Positions 1 to 7,750 of a stretch of 34,421 nt of DNA are shown here, in pieces. The notes beneath the pieces were generated by a model. That model saw only the letters and a list, made by a program, of their open reading frames with translations, did no database searches and was not told the DNA's origin. Made by a program: the position numbers and the translations under genes. Where the stretch lies: NCBI GenBank assembly GCA_009774175.1, contig VSNG01000032.1, positions 1 through 34,421 of the forward strand, read 5' to 3'. The stretch comes from Lachnospiraceae bacterium (GTDB taxonomy: Bacteria > Bacillota > Clostridia > Lachnospirales > Lachnospiraceae). Within the stretch, counting starts at the first letter, position 1. The number at the start of each line of letters is the position of its first letter.

Positions 1-2
1 TT

Positions 3-899
3 AGAAAACAGTATGAAGCGGCGCTCACTATTAAGAACGTCGTCACGCCAGAATCCATACCGAACGCCGCTTACTTTGCCGGCAGCTTTTACGACCTGCT
101 CGATTCCACCGCCGGTCTGCTTCCAACTGTCCTTTGCGGCGGCAGCGTGGAAATCGGAGAATCCCTCCTGCTCTCTTTTAAACCCATGGACTGCCACATG
201 CTCCTCTATACGCAGGAGGGCGCGGGAACTTTTCGGCTCTCCGGCAGGGACTACGATCTGAAAACCGGCTCTCTGCTCTATCTGGACTGCAATAAAGCTT
301 CCTTTACGCTTGCCGCCTCGCAGTCCCTCTGGAGAACTATCGCTTTTTCGCTAGGAGGGGGGCTTTTTAACGTCTACGACTCTCTGGTTCCCTTCCGCTC
401 TTTCGTATTGTGGCAGATTGAGACGCAGTCTCCCATACTGCGGGACCTAAAACAGCTTCTCGTCGGCAGCGCCGACGCGGTTTTGGAAAATAAACTGCGA
501 GATTCGAGCCTGATTAACTGTATTTTGACAGAGCTTTTCATTGACGCCTTCCATCTGGAAAACGAAGGCGTCAAATGCGCGTCCTATCTAAAGGAGCTGA
601 AGCATTACATTGACAACCATTTAACCGCTTCCATAAGGCTAAGCGACTTGGAACAGCGCTGCCACATGAGCAAATACAGGATCTGCCACGAGTTTTCCGC
701 AGCCTTCGGCCTCCCGCCCCTCAAGTATCAAAATAAAAAAAGAGTGGAAACCGCAGAAAATCTGCTTCTTTCCACCCGAATGAAAGTACATGAAATCGCC
801 CTGGAAACGGGCTTCGAAAATACCAACCACTTTATCAATCTCTTTAAAAGGGAATACGGCTCCACACCCCAGGCATACAGAGAGGCGCATCAAAAATGA
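3..899 (+). CDS. AraC-family transcriptional regulator (5' partial)
   Basis: The reading frame is open from the window edge, so the N-terminus is missing; 298 codons are visible before the TGA. A GTG at 147 could be mistaken for the start, but the frame upstream of it is open and protein-like. The N-terminal half resembles the cupin-like ligand-sensing domain of AraC regulators. The last ~100 residues carry two helix-turn-helix motifs: a first around SDLEQRCHMSKYRICHEF and a second around VHEIALETGFENTNHFINLF, ending in the typical YGSTPQAYR. It converges on the lacI-type gene, whose stop lies 17 bases away. The effector and target are not visible; a nearby sugar gene outside the left edge is a plausible target (inference). 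The family call is safe. Confidence 0.9.
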   Translation, partial: RKQYEAALTIKNVVTPESIPNAAYFAGSFYDLLDSTAGLLPTVLCGGSVEIGESLLLSFKPMDCHMLLYTQEGAGTFRLSGRDYDLKTGSLLYLDCNKASFTLAASQSLWRTIAFSLGGGLFNVYDSLVPFRSFVLWQIETQSPILRDLKQLLVGSADAVLENKLRDSSLINCILTELFIDAFHLENEGVKCASYLKELKHYIDNHLTASIRLSDLEQRCHMSKYRICHEFSAAFGLPPLKYQNKKRVETAENLLLSTRMKVHEIALETGFENTNHFINLFKREYGSTPQAYREAHQK

Positions 900-907
900 T
901 GCGCCTC
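882..907 (+). terminator. Hairpin overlapping the AraC stop codon
   Basis: Perfect 11-bp arms, GAGGCGCATCA and TGATGCGCCTC, are separated by an AAAA loop; the TGA of the right arm is the stop codon of the AraC gene. The following CTTGTTATCTT is a poor T-tract. It sits between convergent genes and could stop transcription from either side. Confidence 0.6.
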
Positions 908-916
908 CTTGTTATC

Positions 917-1948
917 TTATATGGTAAACTTACTCACACTCTCTTTATATATAATTCTTCCGTCCACAATAATGACGCCCTCTTTATAGCCTACGCCGGA
1001 AAGCTTGCCAATCAGGTTTCCGACCGCCTCCTGCGCCATCCTCGGCATATCCACCTCATAGGTGGTGATCCTCACATCGCACAGCCCCGGCGGCTGGTAA
1101 TTGTCATATCCCACCACGGAAATATCCTGCGGTACCCGGAATCCCTCCTGCTGCAAATGCTCTACCAGGTTGGCCGCCGCCACGTCGTTGTTGCAGACAA
1201 AGGCCGTGGGCAATTTTTTCGGAAGCTTCCACGAAAACCCTTCGTCCGATCTGCCGGTCTGCCCATTCCTGTCCTGCAAAACCCATTCCCTGTTTAACTC
1301 GACCCCGTGCTCCGCCAGCGATTTCAGATAACCGAAAAACCGATCCGTAATAGAACCCGTAAAAAAGACATTTCCCACAAAACCGATCTGCCGATGGCCC
1401 ATGTCAAACAGATAATTGGTCATCCGATACATGCCCATGTAGCTGTTGGAAATGACCGCGTCGTACACGCCGTTCCTGTCCGTAAAATCAAGCAGAATAA
1501 AAGGAATATCCAGCTGCTCTATCAGCCGGTCCATATAGTTTTCCCGAAGACTTCCTATAATGATAAGGCCCTCCGCCTTTTTCTCCCCCAGAAGCCTTGG
1601 CATAACAAGCTGATCCTCATCCTCCGCCTTCAACACCTCCAGCATGGTAAAGCAGCCCTTCCCCACCGCAGCGGTAGCTACCTCCTGATAGAGGTTCCAG
1701 TAAAAGGATTCGTATTTTGCCAGAAAGCGGTCAGAAACAATCACGCCGAACGTATAGCTTTTCGCGCTTGCCTGCCTCTCCCTGTATCGGACGGAGGTCG
1801 TCTTGTACCCCATCTCCTCCGCCTTTTCCTTGATTTTAACGCGTAGCTCCTCACTGACGCCTTTCTGATCCGACAGCGCTTTTGACACTGTCACCGTGCT
1901 GACCCCCATCACCTTCGCAATGTCGGCCATTTTTACCGCTTTAGCCAT
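917..1948 (-). CDS. LacI-family transcriptional repressor
   Basis: 343 residues, the usual length for the family. Residues 5-27 form the LacI helix-turn-helix (MADIAKVMGVSTVTVSKAL), followed by a hinge helix and a periplasmic-binding-protein-like sugar-sensing core (YTFGVIVSD, IPFILLDF, AFVCNNDVAA, DISVVGYDN). The start is an ATG 74 bases downstream of the GH13 stop, preceded by a GGGG-type ribosome site and its own promoter. Immediately upstream on the same strand is the GH13 glucan hydrolase gene, whose control region holds a perfect LacI-type operator. The simplest reading is that this protein represses that gene and possibly itself. The inducer, probably a glucan oligosaccharide, is inference. 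Confidence 0.93.
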   Translation of the reverse strand: MAKAVKMADIAKVMGVSTVTVSKALSDQKGVSEELRVKIKEKAEEMGYKTTSVRYRERQASAKSYTFGVIVSDRFLAKYESFYWNLYQEVATAAVGKGCFTMLEVLKAEDEDQLVMPRLLGEKKAEGLIIIGSLRENYMDRLIEQLDIPFILLDFTDRNGVYDAVISNSYMGMYRMTNYLFDMGHRQIGFVGNVFFTGSITDRFFGYLKSLAEHGVELNREWVLQDRNGQTGRSDEGFSWKLPKKLPTAFVCNNDVAAANLVEHLQQEGFRVPQDISVVGYDNYQPPGLCDVRITTYEVDMPRMAQEAVGNLIGKLSGVGYKEGVIIVDGRIIYKESVSKFTI

Positions 1949-1969
1949 TTTTCCCCAACCTTTACTTAC

Positions 1970-1994
1970 AATTTAAGCCTTCAATACTTAAATT
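1970..1994 (-). promoter_or_regulatory. Inverted repeat over the lacI -10 box
   Basis: AATTTAAG (1970-1977) and CTTAAATT (1987-1994) are perfect 8-bp inverted arms around a 9-bp spacer. The right arm overlaps the -10 hexamer, a position suited to repression. It lacks the central CG usual for LacI operators, so its partner may be another protein. Confidence 0.4.
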
Positions 1995-2019
1995 ATAAAG
2001 TAAATTATGGTTTTGTCAA
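1992..2019 (-). promoter_or_regulatory. Promoter of the lacI-type gene
   Basis: On the minus strand TTGACA (2014-2019) and TATAAT (1992-1997) are both perfect sigma-70 hexamers, 16 bases apart. The -35 lies just after the GH13 stop codon (2023), so the repressor can be made independently of the hydrolase. Confidence 0.8.
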
Positions 2020-2022
2020 CTA

Positions 2023-3333
2023 TTAACGTTCCATTTTCCAGAAATATGCGCTGTAAGCCGGCAAAACGCTTCCACCGCCGAAATCATGGGGCTCGCCGCT
2101 GATCAGATCAACCGCCGTGCCGCAGCCGGCGTCGAAATGAGCCGTATAGTCTTCTCCGTCCGCATTAATCGCCACAAGCACTCTCTCGTCCTCGCATTTG
2201 CGCTCGAAGATGCACTGTTTGTTTGTGAGTACCACCGAACGGAAATCACCGTAATTAAGCGCTTTGGATTCTTTCTTTGCTTCAGAAAGTCTGGCAATCC
2301 ATTCAGAAAGCTCATTCCACTGCGGCGCATCAAAGCAGGCACGCAGCGCCGGATCTCCCTCGCTCTTATTGGCTTTTGCCCCCCACTCGCTTCCATAGTA
2401 CACGCAGGGTATGCCGGGCATACCAAAGCACAGCGCATAGATAAGCGGCAGATGCTTTTCATTTGTCAGATTACTGGCAATACGGGTCACGTCATGGTTA
2501 TCCACAAAGGAAAGCAGATGCTTGCCCCGGTAGAGGCACCAGTTTTCCGGCCCGAACTGCCGCAGCAGGGAATGGTTTATTTCAAACATGTTCATGCTGT
2601 TAAAGCTGGAAAACAGACCCTTGTAACACTCATAATTGGTGGAGGAATGCAGCATCTGATCGTTTACCATCTGGTTGTAGTCGCCGTGCAGCATCTCGCC
2701 CAGCAAATAGAATTCCGGTTTCAGGCCGTCCGTAAACGCACGCAGCCTTCTCACAAAATCATGATCCAGACAATAGGCCACGTCCAGACGCAGGCCGTCA
2801 ATGTCAAACTCTTCCACCCAGCCCTTCACACTGTCCAGAATATGATTGATCACGTCCTCGTTTCGCAAATTTAATTTTACCAGATCATAATTGCCTTCCC
2901 AGCCTTCGTACCACAGACCGTCATTATAATTGGAATTGCCGCCCAGATTAATATGAAACCAGTTTAAATAAGGAGAACGCTCCCTGTTTTGCAGCACATC
3001 CTGAAATGCCCAGAAGCCTCTTCCCACATGATTGAATACGCCGTCCAGCACCACCCTGATGCCGTTTTCGTGCAGGCTGTCACAGACTGTTTTAAAATCC
3101 TCGTTGGTTCCCAGCCTGCAGTCAATGGTATGATAGTCCCTCGTATTATAGCCGTGGGTGTCCGACTGGAACACCGGGGAAAAATAGATTGCATTAATCC
3201 CCAGCTTCTTCATATGAGGAATCCAATCGTTCACCTTTAAGATCCGATGCTCCTGCACGCCGTCGTTCTCAAAGGGCGCGCCGCAAAACCCCAACGGATA
3301 TATCTGATAAAACACACTTTCAAATGCCCACAT
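2023..3333 (-). CDS. GH13 alpha-amylase-family glucan hydrolase
   Basis: 436 residues with all four GH13 signature regions: DGVFNHVG near residue 97, GLRLDVAY with the nucleophile Asp184, LLGEML with the acid/base Glu213, and FVDNHD with the transition-state Asp281. There is no signal peptide, so it should act in the cytoplasm on imported maltodextrin or cyclodextrin-like substrates, as neopullulanase/cyclomaltodextrinase enzymes do; exact specificity cannot be read. The protein is short for that group and lacks their usual N-terminal starch-binding module. The chosen ATG (3333) follows a GGAGGAAATT ribosome site; an in-frame ATG 12 bases upstream overlaps that site and is less likely. It is transcribed toward the lacI-type gene and probably controlled by it. 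Confidence 0.9.
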   Translation of the reverse strand: MWAFESVFYQIYPLGFCGAPFENDGVQEHRILKVNDWIPHMKKLGINAIYFSPVFQSDTHGYNTRDYHTIDCRLGTNEDFKTVCDSLHENGIRVVLDGVFNHVGRGFWAFQDVLQNRERSPYLNWFHINLGGNSNYNDGLWYEGWEGNYDLVKLNLRNEDVINHILDSVKGWVEEFDIDGLRLDVAYCLDHDFVRRLRAFTDGLKPEFYLLGEMLHGDYNQMVNDQMLHSSTNYECYKGLFSSFNSMNMFEINHSLLRQFGPENWCLYRGKHLLSFVDNHDVTRIASNLTNEKHLPLIYALCFGMPGIPCVYYGSEWGAKANKSEGDPALRACFDAPQWNELSEWIARLSEAKKESKALNYGDFRSVVLTNKQCIFERKCEDERVLVAINADGEDYTAHFDAGCGTAVDLISGEPHDFGGGSVLPAYSAYFWKMER

Positions 3334-3422
3334 AATTTCCTCCATTCCGAAACTGCCTTTGTAAAGGCATCCCTTTTTACTTCTGATACTTTATTCCTAT
3401 ATATTGTAGTTTTCCATGGATC

Positions 3423-3452
3423 AGTATACCACTATTTGCCATTCCCCGTCAA
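3423..3452 (-). promoter_or_regulatory. Promoter of the GH13 gene
   Basis: On the minus strand TTGACG (3447-3452) and TATACT (3423-3428) are separated by 18 bases, giving a leader of about 80 bases to the ATG. The LacI-type operator lies about 24 bp upstream of the -35. Confidence 0.6.
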
Positions 3453-3475
3453 ACTCATTCCCGCCGCCCGTATTG

Positions 3476-3491
3476 ACTAAAACGTTTTAGT
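3476..3491. promoter_or_regulatory. LacI-type operator upstream of the GH13 gene
   Basis: ACTAAAACGTTTTAGT is a perfect 16-bp palindrome with the central CG typical of LacI/CcpA-family operators. A further half-site, ACTAAAA, follows at 3501-3507, 25 bp from the first half-site. Because the palindrome is upstream of the -35, repression by simple promoter occlusion is not obvious; a second unseen site or an activating role is possible. Confidence 0.7.
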
Positions 3492-3509
3492 TGTCCGTAA
3501 ACTAAAATC

Positions 3510-3867
3510 CGTGTATCGACTTTTCCACATATTTTCCGACCTGACTGGTGACATGAATTCCAAAAAGAGGAGAGAAATCCCCAATTTCCACAAAGTTATC
3601 CACATTGACACCCTCGTCATATCCTGTCAGATGCTGTCTCATTTTTCCTCGATTTGTCTGTCATTTTCGGTTTTTCCTATCATCTTTTTGTCGATCCGTC
3701 TCCTATCCTGCCGAAATGGCCATCTTGTTTTGTAATTTCCTGTCTGCACGGAGTCAATCGCATTTTGTCTCTTGACGTTTAGAGTCAATCCGCATATGCT
3801 GTCTCTTTGGCACAGCTTTTGTCTGTTTTACCATTGACCTGCTCAGATAATGAAAAAAAACCGCGCT
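3510..3867. other. Non-coding stretch between helicase and GH13 genes
   Basis: No convincing gene is present on either strand. Two imperfect direct copies, each reading GAGTCAATC-(C)GCAT-n-TGTCTCTT, occupy 3751-3773 and 3782-3807. The tetramer TGTC recurs many times on the plus strand from about 3620 to 3830. Three DnaA-box-like nonamers occur at 3521-3529 (TTTTCCACA), 3584-3592 (ATTTCCACA) and 3596-3604 (TTATCCACA). An A8 run at 3853-3860 gives a T-tract just after the helicase stop, but without a clear stem. Confidence 0.5.
3751..3807. repeat. Imperfect direct repeat, two copies
   Basis: Copy 1 (3751-3773) and copy 2 (3782-3807) share GAGTCAATC, then GCAT, then TGTCTCTT, with small insertions between the blocks. 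They start 31 bp apart, roughly three helical turns, so they could be tandem protein sites; no protein is suggested by sequence alone. Confidence 0.45.
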
Positions 3868-6291
3868 TCACAGCCACTCATCCCAAAATCTTTCCACTTT
3901 TCGACCTATTTGGTCAAGTGTAACAGGCTGCCTTTCCCGCCATTCTCTGGGAAACAGTCTCTGATAGGCGCCAGTCAGAAAACGCTCGTCGAGCAAAACC
4001 ACAATCCCGAAATCATCCACGGTGCGGATCACCCGTCCCGCCGCCTGCAGCACCTTATTCATGCCCGGATACCGATAGGCATAGTCAAAGCCGTCTTCAC
4101 CCCAGGCGTCGAAGTAGTTTTTCAAAAGCTCCCTCTCATTGCAGACCTGGGGCAGCCCCGTGCCCACTATAATGGCGCCGATGAGGCTGTCGTTCTTTAA
4201 GTCAATGCCCTCGCTGAAAATGCCGCCCATCACACAGAACCCCAAAAGGCTTTTCTCCTCCTCCATCTCAATGTCCATCTGAATCAGCTCCTGCAGGTCG
4301 CACTCCTCATTTCCCCGGAAGCGGTTTAAAAAAGCTTCCCTTGCGGACTCGTTCATGTGGCTTTCCTGCACAATACACTCCACATCCCCCGCTTTATTAA
4401 AGCACTTCTGATAAATCTCAAAAACCTGCTGCAAAAAGGCATGGGAAGGAAAAAAGACCATATAGTTTCCCTGCCGCTTCTCGATCACATTGTGTATATA
4501 GGAAGCGATTTTATAATACTCTGCATCTGTCCGACGGGCATAACGGCTGGTCACATCGCCGCCTATATAAAGCCCCAGCTTATCCGGCCGAAACACGGAT
4601 TTGGCATAAACCTCATAATCCCCCTCCTCCGCTCCCAGAAGGGTCTTGTAATATCGGATGGGCAAAAGCGTTGCCGAAAACAGAATGGTGCTTCGTCCTC
4701 TCAGCATACAGTTTCTGAGATTGCCCGCCGGATTCACACAGAAAAGCTTCACAATGAAGCTGCCGTCCGCTCGCAGCTCGCAGTAAGTCACATAGTTCTC
4801 ATCCGCCAGCTCATACATCTGTAAAAAATGAGAAACTTCAAAGTAGAACGGCAGGATATCCCCCCGCAGCGGGCTGTCCTCATGATCTTCCAGATAGTCT
4901 TCAATGGCTGCCGAAAGCCTTATTAACGCACGCACCAGCCCGTCAATCTGCTCTGCCACACAACAGCCGTCGCATTCCCGTTTCAGATGCAGAAATTCTC
5001 TGTTGCATTTGTCCAAATTTCCCGCAATCCTCTGAGCATGGGGTTTTACCGTCTTTTTCAGCTCCAGAAAGGTTTCCTTGCACAGCACGGCGCTGTACAT
5101 GTCCCTTCCCCGCTCCACCAGATTGTGGGCTTCATCCACCAGAAAAATATATTCTCCCCTGATTCCCTCCGCAAAAAAGCGGCGCAGATAGACATGGGGA
5201 TCAAAAAGATAATTGTAATCGCAGATTACCGCATCGGCAAACAGACTCATATCAAGACACAGCTCAAAGGGGCAGACCTGATGCTTCTTTGCATACGCCT
5301 CTATCTGCTCTCTGGTGAAATTATCCACATGGGTCAACAAATCGTACATAGCGTCGTTGACTCTGTCATAGTGTCCCTTAGCATAGGGACAGAATATCGG
5401 ATTACACTGGATTTCCGCCACTCTGGCAGGGTCGGTTTCTTCCCCGCGCATAAAACAGATTTTGTCCTTGGCAGTCAATATGACGCTTTTAAGCTGTAAT
5501 CCCTGCTCCCGCAAAAGACTGATGGTATCGTCTGCCACCGTGCGGGTGATAGTCTTTGCCGTCAGATAAAAAATCCGCTCGCAAAGGCCCTCGCCCATGG
5601 CCTTCACTGCGGGAAACACCGTAGAGATCGTCTTGCCAGCCCCCGTAGGCGCCTCTATAAACAGTTTTCTTTTATGATATATGGTCTGGTATACATAGGA
5701 GGCCAGCTCCTTCTGCCCCTCCCTGTAGGGAAAGGGAAATTCGGTCTTTCTAATGGAATCCTGTCTGGACTGCTGCCACCAAAAGCGAAAATCCGCCCAC
5801 TTCCGATACTGATCCATCAGCGCCAAAAACCACTCTTCTAATTGACTGTATGAGTACTGTTCCTCAAAATATCGGATTTCTTCCGTTTCCATATGGCAAT
5901 AGGTCATGCGCACGCCAATCTCCGGGAGTCTGTTTTGACCGGCATAGATAAAGGCGTAGCATTTCGCCTGCGCAAGATGCACCGGCACAGCCTTCTTCAT
6001 TTTCATCAGATCATGGTAAGTGCCTTTGATCTCGTCGACGGTGACTCTTCCCTCTTCCGTAATAATGCCGTCGGCTCGTCCCTCCACCACAATCTCGTAG
6101 GAATCCGCGTCATAAACCCAGCGCAGGGACACCTCCGCCCGATAGGACGGGCCCATCCGCCGCTGAATCATACGATGGATCCGACCGCCCTCCTGCATGG
6201 CGTTCTCCGCAGACACCGCCTTTCGATTGTCAATATCGCCGGAGCGCAGAATAAACTCCACCAGACTCCGCACAGAAACACGCACTTCCAT
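3868..6291 (-). CDS. XPD/DinG-type DNA helicase with N-terminal Cas4-like nuclease domain
   Basis: 807 residues. The first ~115 residues carry the layout of a PD-(D/E)XK nuclease of the Cas4/RecB type: GRIHR (His39), EGRADG (Asp74), DEIKG (Glu87-x-Lys89) and QAKCY (Gln109). The helicase follows: Walker A APTGAGKT (214-221), cysteines 279, 296, 301, 340 and 345 in the place where XPD and DinG hold a 4Fe-4S cluster, DEAH (386-389), and motif VI QAAGRVIR (749-756). Family knowledge predicts a 5'-to-3' superfamily-2 helicase acting on damaged or structured DNA; coupling to a single-strand nuclease is inference. The ATG is preceded by AGAGG. It lies alone between a strong terminator upstream and a long non-coding stretch downstream. 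No Cas4 Fe-S cysteines are evident in the nuclease part. Confidence 0.9.
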   Translation of the reverse strand: MEVRVSVRSLVEFILRSGDIDNRKAVSAENAMQEGGRIHRMIQRRMGPSYRAEVSLRWVYDADSYEIVVEGRADGIITEEGRVTVDEIKGTYHDLMKMKKAVPVHLAQAKCYAFIYAGQNRLPEIGVRMTYCHMETEEIRYFEEQYSYSQLEEWFLALMDQYRKWADFRFWWQQSRQDSIRKTEFPFPYREGQKELASYVYQTIYHKRKLFIEAPTGAGKTISTVFPAVKAMGEGLCERIFYLTAKTITRTVADDTISLLREQGLQLKSVILTAKDKICFMRGEETDPARVAEIQCNPIFCPYAKGHYDRVNDAMYDLLTHVDNFTREQIEAYAKKHQVCPFELCLDMSLFADAVICDYNYLFDPHVYLRRFFAEGIRGEYIFLVDEAHNLVERGRDMYSAVLCKETFLELKKTVKPHAQRIAGNLDKCNREFLHLKRECDGCCVAEQIDGLVRALIRLSAAIEDYLEDHEDSPLRGDILPFYFEVSHFLQMYELADENYVTYCELRADGSFIVKLFCVNPAGNLRNCMLRGRSTILFSATLLPIRYYKTLLGAEEGDYEVYAKSVFRPDKLGLYIGGDVTSRYARRTDAEYYKIASYIHNVIEKRQGNYMVFFPSHAFLQQVFEIYQKCFNKAGDVECIVQESHMNESAREAFLNRFRGNEECDLQELIQMDIEMEEEKSLLGFCVMGGIFSEGIDLKNDSLIGAIIVGTGLPQVCNERELLKNYFDAWGEDGFDYAYRYPGMNKVLQAAGRVIRTVDDFGIVVLLDERFLTGAYQRLFPREWRERQPVTLDQIGRKVERFWDEWL

Positions 6292-6326
6292 GTTACAACC
6301 TCTTATTTTCCGACTCTGCTTATACG

Positions 6327-6375
6327 AAAAGACTCCCCATATAAGATAATCTTACGTTATCTTACACAGGGAGTC
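6327..6375 (-). terminator. Strong intrinsic terminator after the HPr-like gene
   Basis: Arms 6331-6349 and 6357-6375 pair over 19 bp (GACTCCC with GGGAGTC at the base, AGATAA with TTATCT near the tip, a few G-U pairs between) around a 7-base loop, followed on the minus strand by TTTTCG. The same DNA, read toward the helicase, contains TTGACT-17-TAAGAT, so the stem may overlap the helicase promoter. Confidence 0.8.
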
Positions 6376-6398
6376 AATGTCGCTTGTCTTACCGGAAT

Positions 6399-6623
6399 TT
6401 ATACCGCTACCGCCCATTTTCTGAGATGTCTCTCAAAGTCAGCATCGTAGCCGTTATACGCAACGGTTAAAATCTGATTGAAATTAAGCCCCAACACGCC
6501 AATGATGGATTTCGCATCCACAATAAAGCTGTTGTAAGAGATATCTACGTCGCAGTCACATCTGGTAGCAGCGGAGACAAAGTCCTTTACCTCGTCCGGT
6601 CTCAATTTGATTTTGTGTTGCAT
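6399..6623 (-). CDS. HPr-fold protein lacking the catalytic histidine (Crh-like)
   Basis: 74 residues from an ATG preceded by GGAAGGTGA; an in-frame start further upstream has no such site. By eye the protein aligns with Bacillus HPr and Crh: CDVDISYN matches ADVNLEYN, and DAKSIIGVLGL matches the region around Ser46, leaving Ser39 as the counterpart of the HPr-kinase target. The His15 loop (HARPA) corresponds to KLRPD, so the PEP-dependent phosphorylation residue is replaced by Lys6 while the following Arg-Pro is kept. The first strand is shorter than in HPr. A phosphotransfer role in the PTS is therefore unlikely; a regulatory Crh-type role through CcpA is plausible but inferred. It is a single-gene unit with its own promoter and terminator, and a CcpA-like site in its leader. 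Confidence 0.75.
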   Translation of the reverse strand: MQHKIKLRPDEVKDFVSAATRCDCDVDISYNSFIVDAKSIIGVLGLNFNQILTVAYNGYDADFERHLRKWAVAV

Positions 6624-6648
6624 AAAGCTCACCTTCCTTTTCCATTCA

Positions 6649-6667
6649 TGTATGCAGAAGGCATACA
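6649..6667 (-). other. Hairpin in the leader of the HPr-like gene
   Basis: Perfect 7-bp arms, TGTATGC and GCATACA, with a 5-base loop lie in the 5' leader, about 25 bases ahead of the ATG. There is no T-tract, so it is more likely an mRNA stability or translation element than a terminator. Confidence 0.4.
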
Positions 6668-6669
6668 CA

Positions 6670-6684
6670 GAAAAACGTTTTCAT
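6670..6684. promoter_or_regulatory. CcpA/LacI-type site in the leader of the HPr-like gene
   Basis: GAAAAACGTTTTCAT is a near-palindrome around CG and fits a catabolite-responsive element apart from one offset base. Its AAAACGTTTT core is identical to the core of the operator at 3476-3491. It lies downstream of the predicted -10, a road-block position. Confidence 0.5.
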
Positions 6685-6701
6685 GCTCCTCATTTGAGTA
6701 G

Positions 6702-6729
6702 ATTATACATCATTCCTTTCGTTTGTAAA
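6702..6729 (-). promoter_or_regulatory. Promoter of the HPr-like gene
   Basis: On the minus strand TTTACA (6724-6729) and a perfect TATAAT (6702-6707) are 16 bases apart, giving a leader of about 75 bases. Confidence 0.7.
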
Positions 6730-6874
6730 GTGTTATTTTTGTCCCGAATTTTGTACAATTTTGTCATCTTATTGGATATTTTTAACAACTTTACATAATT
6801 ACTTTGATCTTCAAATGAATTTTTGTATAATCTGCCTATTATGTCGCGCTCAACCGATTCCGCAGGACTGCATT

Positions 6875-7669
6875 TTATCCTTTTTGCGCAAATTCCACCA
6901 TATAATCTTGGTAACGATAAGCGCACATTTGGCGCTGCAATTTCCTGTTTTCCCGGCTTTTGATGCCGATTGTACGGTGAAACGCCCGAAACAGTTCCTG
7001 ATAATCCGCCTCTTTTTCTGATAAATCCGGCTCTTTCAGGGTAAATTCCTCTCCTGCGGACACAAGATACCAGTCCTCCTTTGCAGGATGAACGCCGAAA
7101 AGCTTCCTGTTCTCATCGTAAACCATGAAGTTTTCGATGCTCAGTCTGTCCGCAAAATGCGGCATAACAAAGGGCACCACATTGTTTTTGGGTCCGATTC
7201 TGGAAAACAGGACAGCGCTTTTCCCTGTTTTTTCAGGCGCAAGCTCCTGAAAACGGATAAACTCGATCTCGTAATGGGCTTCGTTCGCCGTGAAGCGCGC
7301 CAGCTCAAAGCATCTGGCCACATACGGGTTTTTGAAATTGCCAAGCACCCGTCTGCCGCTGCCTGCCGTAAGTCCATCCACCACCGTTCGGTAGACCGCC
7401 TCTCCCTTGTCGGGATAGCAGGAGGCCGCCGCCCGGCAAAGGGTATGATATACATGCTCTCCCAGCCGGCTTCTTAAGGTCTGCACCACCTTTTCAGTTT
7501 TAACAGGATCGGGCATAATATGCAGATAAACTGCAAACAGCCGAAAATTCTCCTCCTCACCGATCTGGATATGCACATGCTCATGCCCCTCCCGTAAGGC
7601 ATAGGCTTCATAAATCCCGGTGAAAATCCCCTCCAGAGAATCTTCGCATATCAAATACTTTTCTTCCAT
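6875..7669 (-). CDS. TIGR03915-family DNA-metabolism protein, partner of the radical SAM gene
   Basis: About 264 residues. It matches the family that is nearly always encoded beside TIGR03916 radical SAM proteins: an N-terminal CEDSLEGIFTGIYEAY, a central FKNPYVARCFELAR and a C-terminal DUF4130-like part (FSRIGPKNNVVPFVMPHFADR, FGVHPAKEDWYLV, FRAFHRTIGI). Its biochemical role is not established; DNA repair or base modification is assumed from the pairing. I chose the ATG at 7669 because GGGGAG stands 9 bases upstream and the family motif starts just after it; an in-frame GTG at 7708 would add 13 residues. It is the second gene after the radical SAM gene, 81 bases downstream, and should share its SOS-like promoter. 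Confidence 0.82.
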   Translation of the reverse strand: MEEKYLICEDSLEGIFTGIYEAYALREGHEHVHIQIGEEENFRLFAVYLHIMPDPVKTEKVVQTLRSRLGEHVYHTLCRAAASCYPDKGEAVYRTVVDGLTAGSGRRVLGNFKNPYVARCFELARFTANEAHYEIEFIRFQELAPEKTGKSAVLFSRIGPKNNVVPFVMPHFADRLSIENFMVYDENRKLFGVHPAKEDWYLVSAGEEFTLKEPDLSEKEADYQELFRAFHRTIGIKSRENRKLQRQMCAYRYQDYMVEFAQKG

Positions 7670-7750
7670 AATGTATGTCTCCCCGTAAACCGCCCTATAT
7701 AATTTCACTGCCGACCGCCTGCTGGCTGCTGATTTCCTCGAAAAGCGCTG

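Noticed and set aside
2086..2874. A 262-codon open frame on the plus strand
   Set aside because: It is antisense to the GH13 gene, which has all four catalytic motifs in the other strand.
3521..3604. Three DnaA-box-like nonamers suggesting a replication origin
   Set aside because: Only one matches the consensus fully, there is no AT-rich unwinding element beside them, and none of dnaA, dnaN or a rep gene is near.
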